DNA of 64,000 nucleotides. Source: CBDFGE01 sp965247055. Lineage in GTDB: Bacteria > Chloroflexota > Dehalococcoidia > Lucifugimonadales > JAGWBF01. Position 1 is the first letter of the stretch; every line of letters starts with the position of its first letter. The translations under genes were made by a program, and so were the position numbers. Where the stretch lies: NCBI GenBank assembly GCA_965247055.1, contig CBDFGE010000006.1, positions 434,001-498,000 on the forward strand, in the 5' to 3' direction. The notes beneath the pieces are model-generated. The model was given only the letters and a program-made list of their open reading frames with translations, was not told where the DNA came from and did not search any database. Below are positions 26,473 to 34,213 of this stretch, piece after piece.

Positions 26473-27659
26473 GCACGGCCATGGATTGGATGGAGATGGA
26501 AAAGCGGTACTACATGTACACCGTCCGGCGCCAGCCCGTGGTGATCGTAAGGGGAGAGGGCACCAGGGCCTGGGACGTCGACGGCAAGGAGTACCTGGAC
26601 TTTTGCGCAGGCTGGGCGGTGAACAACCTGGGACACTGCCACCCCGCCATCACCGAGGCTATAGTGGAGCAGGCGTCCACCCTCCTCCAGACGTCAAACC
26701 AGTTCTATACCACTCCCCAGCTGAAGCTGGCGCAGCTCCTGGTGGAGAACAGCGCCCTGGACAAGGTGTTCTTCGGAAACAGCGGAGCCGAGGCGCTGGA
26801 AGGCGCGGTAAAGCTGGCCCGTAAGTATGGCAGGCGGAACCGGGACGGCGCCTACGAAATCATAACCGCCTACAACTCTTTTCACGGCCGCACTCTGACC
26901 ATGCTGGCGGCCACCGGCCAACCCCACTACCAGGAGCCCTTCCAGCCCATGACCCCTGGCTTCGTCCACGTCGATTACGACAACGTGGAAGCCATTATGG
27001 AGGCAACCACCGAGCGCACCGCTGCCATCCTGCTTGAGCCGGTACAGGGTGAGGGCGGAGTGAACGTACCCGCGGACGACTACCTGGAGCGTGTCAGGGA
27101 GTGGTGCGATCGGGAAGGGTTGCTACTGGTCCTGGACGAGGTCCAGACGGGTATGGGACGCCTGGGTACCCTGTTCGGCTATCAGCAGTTCGGGGCGGAG
27201 CCCGACGTCATGGCCCTGGCCAAGGGCCTGGGCGGAGGGGTGCCCATCGGGGCTTTCATGTCCAAGGATGGATGCATGGCCCTGGAGCCCGGGGACCATG
27301 GCTCCACCTTCGGCGGCAACGCCCTCACCTGTGCCGCCTCGTACGCCTCCTCCAGGTACATCATCGAGAACGACCTCCCCTCCAACGCTCGGGCGATGGG
27401 TGAAAGACTGATGGCGGGGCTTAACGAGCTTAAGTCCCGCTTCGACATCCTCACCGACGTTAGGGGCAGAGGGCTGCTGGTAGCGTTGGAGTTCGCTGAA
27501 GAGATATCGAGTAAGATGGTCTCCCTCTGCAACGGCGAGGGTCTACTACTGAACGCGGTAAGGCCCAACGCCGTCAGGTTCATGCCCCCCCTCAACGTTA
27601 CCTCTCAAGAGGTGGACGGTGCCATATCCCGCGTGGAAGGTGCGCTGAATAAGCTGTAA
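26469..27659 (+). CDS. argD: Acetylornithine aminotransferase
   Basis: A 396-residue class III PLP aminotransferase of arginine synthesis. It has the FFGNSGAEALEGAVKLARK segment, the SFHGRTLTMLAATG motif, the LVLDEVQTGMGRLG motif and the PLP lysine Lys252 in ALAKGLGGG. GSTFGGNALTCAA follows. Its ATG overlaps the UPF0182 stop (ATGA). It may also serve as succinyldiaminopimelate aminotransferase. Context supports the arginine role. Confidence 0.93.
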   Translation: MSTAMDWMEMEKRYYMYTVRRQPVVIVRGEGTRAWDVDGKEYLDFCAGWAVNNLGHCHPAITEAIVEQASTLLQTSNQFYTTPQLKLAQLLVENSALDKVFFGNSGAEALEGAVKLARKYGRRNRDGAYEIITAYNSFHGRTLTMLAATGQPHYQEPFQPMTPGFVHVDYDNVEAIMEATTERTAAILLEPVQGEGGVNVPADDYLERVREWCDREGLLLVLDEVQTGMGRLGTLFGYQQFGAEPDVMALAKGLGGGVPIGAFMSKDGCMALEPGDHGSTFGGNALTCAASYASSRYIIENDLPSNARAMGERLMAGLNELKSRFDILTDVRGRGLLVALEFAEEISSKMVSLCNGEGLLLNAVRPNAVRFMPPLNVTSQEVDGAISRVEGALNKL

Positions 27660-27785
27660 ACCGGATGCCTGGAGGGCAGCTTGCAGGGCCGGTGGAGGCC
27701 GCCACCCGGCCCCGGGAGGCGGGCCCGCTGTGCCGAGCATCCTCGAGAGGGCCCGGGATAGAACAGGACGCAAAGGAGACAGCCC

Positions 27786-28982
27786 TTGGCGGAGGATAAG
27801 ATCATCCTTGGCTACAGTGGAGGCCTGGACACCTCGGTTGCGGTCCACTGGCTCCGGGAGAGGTTCCAGGCCCAGGTGGTCACCCTTACCGTAGACCTGG
27901 GGATGGTCAATCTGGACGAGATACGCCAGCGTGCCCTTCAGACAGGAGCGGTGGCCGCGCTGGGGGTGGATGGCAAAGAGGATTTCTACCGGGACTACAT
28001 CTCCTGCGCCCTTCGGGCAGGCGCTATATACGAAGGCCAGTACCCCCTGGCCACCGCCCTGGGCCGCCCCCTGATAGCCCGCTACCTGATAGATGCCGCC
28101 CGTAGAGAGAAGGCATACGCCGTGGCCCACGGCTGCACCGGAAAGGGCAACGACCAGGTCCGGTTCGACGTAAGCGTCGCAGCCCTCGCGCCGGACCTGA
28201 GAGTCATCGCGCCCATCCGAGAGTGGGGAATGAGCCGCGAAGAGGAGATGGACTACGCCCGTAGCAACGGCATTCCCGTGCCCGAGGGCAAGGGCCCCTA
28301 CTCCGTGGACGAGAACCTGTGGGGGAGGAGCGTGGAGGCCGGAGACCTGGAGGACCCCTGGATGGAGCCCCCGGAAGGCGCCTTTGCCTGGACCAGGTCC
28401 ATCCCCGAAGCCCCTGCGGACCCCCAGTACTTGGAGCTGGGTTTCGAGGAGGGCCTTCCCATCACCCTGGACGGGGAGGAGATGCCGGGCGTAGACCTCA
28501 TCCGCGACCTTAACCGCCTGGCCGGGGACCACGGCGTGGGCAGGATCGACCATGTGGAGAACCGCTTGGTGGGGATAAAGTCCAGGGAGGTCTACGAGGC
28601 TCCGGCCGCCGTGGTGCTCCACGCCGCCCACAACGCCCTGGAAGCGATGACCCTCAGCAAAGAGCAGCTCCGTCTCAAGGCGCTTATAGCTAGAGAGTAC
28701 GCCGACGTGGTCTACAACGGCCTGTGGTACACGCACCACCGGCGCGACCTCGATGCTTACGTACGCAGTACCCAGGCCAAGGTAAGCGGGACGGTGCGGA
28801 TAAAGCTGCACAAGGGGAGCTGCATCGTCGTGGGGAGAAGCTCTCCCCACGCCCTGTATCGCCACGAGCTGGCCACCTACAACCGGGAAGACAAATTCGA
28901 CCACCGGGCGTCAGAGGGGTTCATCTCCATTTACGGCCTTCCAGTCCGGACCCAGGCCCAGGTCCAGGGCGACGAGGGGTGA
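27786..28982 (+). CDS. argG: Argininosuccinate synthase
   Basis: A 398-residue ATP-pyrophosphatase enzyme that joins citrulline and aspartate. The PP-loop ILGYSGGLDTSVAV is at the N-terminus and the HGCTGKGNDQVRFDVS motif in the middle. The start is TTG 27786 behind AAAGGAGAC. Its TGA stop overlaps an ATG by one base (TGATG at 28980-28984), which strongly marks the original start of argH. Confidence 0.95.
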   Translation: MAEDKIILGYSGGLDTSVAVHWLRERFQAQVVTLTVDLGMVNLDEIRQRALQTGAVAALGVDGKEDFYRDYISCALRAGAIYEGQYPLATALGRPLIARYLIDAARREKAYAVAHGCTGKGNDQVRFDVSVAALAPDLRVIAPIREWGMSREEEMDYARSNGIPVPEGKGPYSVDENLWGRSVEAGDLEDPWMEPPEGAFAWTRSIPEAPADPQYLELGFEEGLPITLDGEEMPGVDLIRDLNRLAGDHGVGRIDHVENRLVGIKSREVYEAPAAVVLHAAHNALEAMTLSKEQLRLKALIAREYADVVYNGLWYTHHRRDLDAYVRSTQAKVSGTVRIKLHKGSCIVVGRSSPHALYRHELATYNREDKFDHRASEGFISIYGLPVRTQAQVQGDEG

Positions 28983-29042
28983 TGGTGAACGCGGGACCAG
29001 GGATGGGGACCTTCAGCGGCATCCCGGACAGGCAGACCACCG

Positions 29043-30419
29043 ATGGGTGAGAGTAGCTACGTCGCCTCCATCCACTACGATCGCAGGCTGTACCGCCAGG
29101 ACATCACCGGCTCAATAGCCCACGCGCGGATGCTGTCCAAGCAGGGGATCATCTCCAACAAAGACGGCGAGCTAATTATCATGGGGCTAGTGTCCATCCG
29201 GGAGGAGATCGAAAAGGGCGACTTTCCGTGGGAAGAGGTGCTGGAGGACATCCACATGAATGTGGAGGCACGGCTCCACGAGAAGATCGGAGGCGAGACG
29301 GCGGGGAAGCTCCACACGGGACGCTCCCGCAACGACCAGGTTGCACTGGACATGCGCATGTACGTCAAAGAAGCTATGCTCGATACCATCCGGGGCCTCC
29401 GGGGCCTCCAGTGCGCCCTCCTGGACGTGGCCGAAGCCCAAAGGGATGTCGTGGCCCCCGGGTACACCCACCTCCAGAGGGCCCAGCCGGTACTACTGGC
29501 CCACCACCTGCTGGCCTACTTCCAGATGTTGGAGCGCGACCTGGACCGTTTCCGGGACTGTTACCGGCGGGCCGACGTCCTTCCCCTGGGCAGCGGCGCC
29601 CTGGCCGGGGTGCCCTATCCCATCGACAGAGAGTTCCTGGCTAAAGAGCTTGGGTTCGCGGAGATAAGCCCGAACAGCATGGATGCCGTGTCCGATCGGG
29701 ACTACCTGGCCGAGTACCACTCCGCCGCGGCGATCTGCATGATGCACCTGTCCCGTCTCGCGGAGGAGCTGGTCCTCTGGTCCTCTCAGGAGTTCGGCTA
29801 CATAAAGCTGGCGGATGAGTACCTTACCGGCAGCAGCATTATGCCCCAGAAACGCAACCCGGACTTCGCGGAGCTGGCCCGCGGCAAGACGGGACGGGTT
29901 TACGGCCACCTCATGGGCATCCTGACGGTGATGAAGGGCCTGCCCTTGACCTATAACCGGGATATGCAGGAGGACAAGGAAGGCACCTTCGACACCGTGG
30001 ATACCATGCTGGCCACCCTCAAGGTGTTCACAGGCATGATAGCCAGCCTGGAGGTAAACGCCCGGCGCCTGACCGAAGCGGCCGGCGAAGGCCAAATGCT
30101 GGCCACGGACCTGGCCGACTATCTGGTTGCTAGGAAGGGAGTGCCCTTTCGCGAGGCCCACGGCGTCGTGAGCAGAGTGTGCAGCTACGCCCTCTCCCGA
30201 AAAAAAGGACTTCACGAGCTTGACATCGAGGAGTACCGGGGGTTTTCGCCCCATTTCGCGGAGGATGTGTATGCTATAACCCCGGACACGTCGGTGGCCG
30301 CCCGTGACCACGCCGGGGGGACCGCGCCTCGGCAGGTGGCTAGTGCCCTCTCCCGGGCGAGGGCGGTGATCAGCGAGGACCCGGACCTCACCCTCGTGGA
30401 GCAAGGAGGGGAACGATGA
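29043..30419 (+). CDS. argH: Argininosuccinate lyase, N-terminus apparently frameshifted
   Basis: A fumarase-superfamily enzyme that releases arginine and fumarate. The open frame gives 458 residues from ATG 29043, with HTGRSRNDQVALDMR and the signature GSSIMPQKRNPDFAEL. It lacks the expected first 20 residues. These occur in another frame just upstream: from ATG 28982, coupled to the argG stop, the sequence reads GTFSGIPDRQTTD and then stops near 29050. A short indel around 29040-29055 would join the two. Either this is a sequence error or translation starts late at 29043. The 3' end overlaps rpe (ATGA). Confidence 0.9.
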   Translation: MGESSYVASIHYDRRLYRQDITGSIAHARMLSKQGIISNKDGELIIMGLVSIREEIEKGDFPWEEVLEDIHMNVEARLHEKIGGETAGKLHTGRSRNDQVALDMRMYVKEAMLDTIRGLRGLQCALLDVAEAQRDVVAPGYTHLQRAQPVLLAHHLLAYFQMLERDLDRFRDCYRRADVLPLGSGALAGVPYPIDREFLAKELGFAEISPNSMDAVSDRDYLAEYHSAAAICMMHLSRLAEELVLWSSQEFGYIKLADEYLTGSSIMPQKRNPDFAELARGKTGRVYGHLMGILTVMKGLPLTYNRDMQEDKEGTFDTVDTMLATLKVFTGMIASLEVNARRLTEAAGEGQMLATDLADYLVARKGVPFREAHGVVSRVCSYALSRKKGLHELDIEEYRGFSPHFAEDVYAITPDTSVAARDHAGGTAPRQVASALSRARAVISEDPDLTLVEQGGER

Positions 30420-31129
30420 CGGAACAGATGTTTACGTCCGGCTCCGGACCAGTCTCCAGGGTGAAGATCGCCCCATCGATCCTCTCGGCGGATTTCGGCC
30501 GTCTCGGGGAGCAGGTGGAAGAGGCCACCCGGGCTGGGGCCGACTACATACACATCGACGTGATGGACGGCCATTTTGTCCCCAACATCAGCATGGGCGC
30601 CGTGGTAGTAGAAGGGATTCGCCCCCATACGCATCTACCTCTGAACGTACACCTGATGATTGAGAACCCGGGCCAATTCCTACCGGACTTCGTGAGGGCG
30701 GGCGCCGACCACATCATCGTACACAGTGAGTCCTGCCTGCACCTGCACCGGCTGATCCACCAGATCAAGGACGAGGGGCTGCAAGCCGGAGTGGCCATAA
30801 ACCCCTCCACGTCCTTGCCGGCCATAGAGGAGGTGCTCTCCTACGTGGACATAGCGCTGGTGGGGACAGTGAACCCCGGGTTTTCCGGGCAGAAGCTGAT
30901 ACCGGAGGCGCTGGCCAAGGTAGCCAGGCTGTACAGGATGCTGCGGGAGGCCGGGCACGGTGCCGAGATTCAGGTGGACGGGGGCATAAATGCTGAGACG
31001 GCACCAGCAGCGGTCAGGGCGGGCGCCACGATTCTGGTGGCAGGCTCCGCGGTGTACAGCGGGGCAGAGCCAGTTGCAACGACGATGAAAAGACTTCGCG
31101 ACAGTATCAGGGACGTGGCCGGCCCCTAG
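30416..31129 (+). CDS. rpe: Ribulose-phosphate 3-epimerase
   Basis: A 237-residue TIM-barrel enzyme that interconverts ribulose and xylulose 5-phosphate. Metal and substrate motifs are clear: IAPSILSADFGRL, YIHIDVMDGHFVPNIS, LNVHLMIENP, VGTVNPGFSGQ and IQVDGGINAETAP. The N-terminus carries about 14 extra residues before the first strand. It overlaps argH by 4 bp, so this carbon-metabolism gene is translationally tied to the arginine operon. Its stop overlaps the rpmB stop on the other strand. Confidence 0.95.
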   Translation: MTEQMFTSGSGPVSRVKIAPSILSADFGRLGEQVEEATRAGADYIHIDVMDGHFVPNISMGAVVVEGIRPHTHLPLNVHLMIENPGQFLPDFVRAGADHIIVHSESCLHLHRLIHQIKDEGLQAGVAINPSTSLPAIEEVLSYVDIALVGTVNPGFSGQKLIPEALAKVARLYRMLREAGHGAEIQVDGGINAETAPAAVRAGATILVAGSAVYSGAEPVATTMKRLRDSIRDVAGP

Positions 31130-31305
31130 GCCCTGGGGAGCTTGTGGCGGGTCCTCAGGCAGCGGGTGCAGATCTTCACTCGCTTGCTGTTAGGCTGGAT
31201 GCTCACCCTATGCACGTTGGGCATGAACTTGGTCTTGGTCCGCCTCTTGGAGTGGCTCACGTTGTTGCCCGACATCGGGACCTTGCCACAAATCTCGCAC
31301 TTCAT
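31126..31305 (-). CDS. rpmB: 50S ribosomal protein L28
   Basis: A 59-residue ribosomal protein. The sequence starts MKCEICGKVPMSGNNVSHSK and ends with CTRCLRT and a basic tail. The two CxxC pairs (CEIC and CTRC) make this the zinc-binding form. It converges on rpe, and the two stop codons interlock in a CTAG tetranucleotide. Short length makes it easy to miss. Confidence 0.95.
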   Translation of the reverse strand: MKCEICGKVPMSGNNVSHSKRRTKTKFMPNVHRVSIQPNSKRVKICTRCLRTRHKLPRA

Positions 31306-31365
31306 GATTCCATCCCGTGTTGAATCCTACGTCTCTCTGTGGGGAGGCCGCAGCCGCCTCACGTT

Positions 31366-31394
31366 TTGACTGCCCTACGCACTTTATATACAAT
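31366..31394 (+). promoter_or_regulatory. Sigma-70 promoter for the fakA-degV-recG genes
   Basis: TTGACT (31366-31371), a 17-bp spacer and TACAAT (31389-31394) lie about 75 bp before ATG 31468. This is one of the clearest promoters in the window. Confidence 0.65.
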
Positions 31395-31467
31395 TCCAGG
31401 TAACCAAGATACCATAGTGAAGATACGCTGGCAAGGAGGGTCACCAACCACGGCGGGAGGGGCATCC

Positions 31468-33276
31468 ATGCGGCAGAAAGCGGGTAGGGGCAGGGCGCCC
31501 GGCGGTGCCTCGGCCCAGGCCCTCGGGGGCGACGAGTTACGGGGAGCGTTCCAGGCCGCTACCCTCCTGCTGGAGCGGTACAGGGACGCCATTAACGCCC
31601 TCAACGTCTTCCCGGTGCCCGATGGAGACACCGGCACAAACATGCTCTTGACCATGCGCTCCGTTAACGAGGAGTCCGCCCGGGTGCCCGGGTCTTCGGC
31701 GGGGCCAGTTATGGTTGCCATGGCCCATGGGGCGCTTCTTGGTGCCAGGGGTAACAGCGGAGTCATCCTGTCCCAGTTTTTCCACGGCCTGGCCCAGGGT
31801 CTCCAGGGAAAGGACACGATTAAGGGAGAGGACCTGGCCCAGGCATTGGCGCTGGCCTCCACGGCATCCTACAGCTCGGTGAGCAAGCCCGTGGACGGCA
31901 CGATGCTCACGGTAATTCGTGAGCTATCTCTGGCGGCATCCCGACACGTCGGGAGCCGAGGGGGCAACGGGGACGTGCTATCCCTCTGGTGGGTTGCCCT
32001 GGAGGCTGCCAAACACGCCCTGTCCAGAACGCCCATGCAACTGCCGGTGCTCCGGGAAGCCGGGGTGGTGGATGCCGGGGGCCAGGGGCTCGTGACACTG
32101 CTCGAGGGCGCCTGGTACCACCTTGCTGGGCAGGAGTTGGATGGGGCAGGGCCAGGTCTCTGTGATCCCGTTTTCGCCGATGGTTCCGCCGGCGAAGCCA
32201 GTCCTTCCGGACCGCTGGGCCGGCATAGAGTCCAGCAGGAGTACCTCGCAGCCACCGAAGGCGAGCTCTATGGCTACTGCACCCAACTCCTTATCCAGGG
32301 CCACGGGCTACAGGTAGACGGGATACGGGAGCACCTATCGGCAATGGCCGATTCCACGGTGGTGGTAGGGAGCGAGGCCCTGGTAAAGGTCCACCTCCAC
32401 ACCCACGACCCGGGTCCGACGATAAGCTACGCCGTCTCCCTGGGCACTGTCACCCAGGTGAGCATGGACAACATAGACCAGCAGCACCAGGAGTTCCTCT
32501 CCCTCCACCGCGACACTGCAGAGGCTATGCCTCTTGCCGCAACGGCGGATTCCCACAAGAAGGGGCCGGCGCCGCAGGAGGGCCGTAAAGCGGTCGTGGC
32601 GGTGGCCTGGGGAGAGGGGTTGGTCCACCTGTTCGAGGGGCTGGGCTGTGCCAAGGTGGTAGAGGCGGGACAGACGATGAACCCAAGCACCCGGGAGCTG
32701 CTGGATGCGGCCAGGTCCACAGGGGCGGCGGAGGTCATCCTCCTGCCGAACAACCCCAACATAATACCCGCCGCCAGGCAGGCGGCCGCTCTGGCCCCAG
32801 AGGTGGCCGCCGGGCCAACGGGGCAGCCCGCCCAGGCGATGGCGCTGCACGTTATACCTTCTCGATCCATACCCCAGGGCGTAGCCGGCCTCCTTGCCTT
32901 CAACCCCGAGGAAGAGGTCACGAAGAACCTGGAGTCTATGGAGAGCTCCCTCTCCACCGTGAGGACCATGGAGGTGACCAGGGCGGTCCGCGCCGCCTCC
33001 CTGGGAGGGCTGCCGGTCAAGGAGGGCCAGTACATCGGGCTCCTGGAGGGCGAACTGGTGTCGGCAGGGGACACTGTCCTTTCGGTCCTTGAGGAGACTC
33101 TGAGTTTGGCTGGCCCCGCCAGAGGCCAGCTGGTCACACTGTACTGGGGTGCCGATCTGGGGGAGCAGCAGGCCCGGGAAGCAGCGGCACGCATACAGGA
33201 GACCATGCTCGGCGTGGACGTGGAGGTCTTGTACGGAGGGCAGCCATACTACCAGTTCATCGCCTCTCTGGAGTAG
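31468..33276 (+). CDS. DAK2 domain protein, fatty acid kinase FakA-like
   Basis: A 602-residue protein with an N-terminal DAK2 (dihydroxyacetone kinase L-type) domain: NVFPVPDGDTGTNMLLTM, then GARGNSGVILSQFF and SKPVDGTMLTVIRE, then DAGGQGLVTLLEG. A C-terminal DAK1/DegV-like half follows. FakA phosphorylates fatty acids bound by FakB (DegV family). ATG 31468 is chosen for GGGAGGGG upstream. The downstream DegV-family gene is the natural partner, which supports a fatty-acid kinase role. Confidence 0.85.
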   Translation: MRQKAGRGRAPGGASAQALGGDELRGAFQAATLLLERYRDAINALNVFPVPDGDTGTNMLLTMRSVNEESARVPGSSAGPVMVAMAHGALLGARGNSGVILSQFFHGLAQGLQGKDTIKGEDLAQALALASTASYSSVSKPVDGTMLTVIRELSLAASRHVGSRGGNGDVLSLWWVALEAAKHALSRTPMQLPVLREAGVVDAGGQGLVTLLEGAWYHLAGQELDGAGPGLCDPVFADGSAGEASPSGPLGRHRVQQEYLAATEGELYGYCTQLLIQGHGLQVDGIREHLSAMADSTVVVGSEALVKVHLHTHDPGPTISYAVSLGTVTQVSMDNIDQQHQEFLSLHRDTAEAMPLAATADSHKKGPAPQEGRKAVVAVAWGEGLVHLFEGLGCAKVVEAGQTMNPSTRELLDAARSTGAAEVILLPNNPNIIPAARQAAALAPEVAAGPTGQPAQAMALHVIPSRSIPQGVAGLLAFNPEEEVTKNLESMESSLSTVRTMEVTRAVRAASLGGLPVKEGQYIGLLEGELVSAGDTVLSVLEETLSLAGPARGQLVTLYWGADLGEQQAREAAARIQETMLGVDVEVLYGGQPYYQFIASLE

Positions 33277-33324
33277 GCGGGCGGCCAGGCCCGCGAAGTC
33301 ATCCCCGAAACCGAGGTGGGGCCC

Positions 33325-34176
33325 ATGGCGGTTAAGCTGGTTACCGACAGCACGTGTGATCTGCCGAAGGAGCTGGCGCAGCGGTGGCAGATCACGGTGG
33401 TCCCCTGCAACGTGCACTTCGGCGACGAGGTGTACAAGGACGGGGTGGATATGGGCCCCGATGAGTTCTACTCCCGTCTGGTGGCGAGCCCCCGGCTCCC
33501 CACCACGGCCCAGCCCTCTGTCAACGACTTTTATCAGATATACGGCCCCCTGACCGATGCAGGACACGACGTGGTCTCCATCCACCTCTCGGCCAAGTTC
33601 AGTGGAACGCTGAACTCGGCAACCCAGGCCAGGGAAGCCCTTCAGACGACAAGGGGCGGGTCAGGCCGGATCGAAATCATCGACTCCCGGACGGCTTCAA
33701 CCGGCCTGGGGCTGGTCGTTCTCGCGGCCGCCCAGATGGTCAAGGAGGGCGCTACCTCCGACGAGGTCGTGGAAAGGGTCCGTGTCCTCCTGCCCCAGAC
33801 CCACTGCTACTTCCTGGTGGACACCCTTGAGTACCTAAAAAGGGGAGGCCGCATCGGGAAGGCCAGCGCTTTCCTGGGCTCTATACTGAGCATCAAGCCC
33901 ATTCTCATGATCAGGGACGGAGAGGCCCATCCGGTGGAGAGGCCCCGCTCCAGGGATCGGGGCCTTACGAGGCTCGTGGAGATCGCAAGGGGCCTGGCAC
34001 CGGCAAAGTATCTGTCCATCGTATACAGCACCACGCCCGGCGAGGCGGAATCCCTCAGGGCGAGCCTTAGCGATCTCGTCCCCGAGGACCGGACCGTCGT
34101 GAGCCGGTTCGGGCCGGTGGTTGGTACCTACCTCGGGCCCGGAGCGGTCGGGGTAGGCGTGCTGTCCGACAGCTAG
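33325..34176 (+). CDS. DegV family protein (FakB-like fatty-acid binding)
   Basis: A 283-residue DegV-fold protein. The N-terminal VKLVTDSTCDLPKELA and the PTTAQPSVNDFYQIY segment, plus IDSRTASTGLG and TLEYLKRGGRIGKASAFLG, are typical. These proteins bind a fatty acid and present it to FakA for phosphorylation. ATG 33325 has GAGGTGG about 7 bp upstream; an in-frame GTG lies at 33316. It directly follows the FakA-like gene. Confidence 0.88.
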   Translation: MAVKLVTDSTCDLPKELAQRWQITVVPCNVHFGDEVYKDGVDMGPDEFYSRLVASPRLPTTAQPSVNDFYQIYGPLTDAGHDVVSIHLSAKFSGTLNSATQAREALQTTRGGSGRIEIIDSRTASTGLGLVVLAAAQMVKEGATSDEVVERVRVLLPQTHCYFLVDTLEYLKRGGRIGKASAFLGSILSIKPILMIRDGEAHPVERPRSRDRGLTRLVEIARGLAPAKYLSIVYSTTPGEAESLRASLSDLVPEDRTVVSRFGPVVGTYLGPGAVGVGVLSDS

Positions 34177-34213
34177 CCCGCCGTCTACCACGCGTGATAA
34201 ACTTGCCGTTGAG

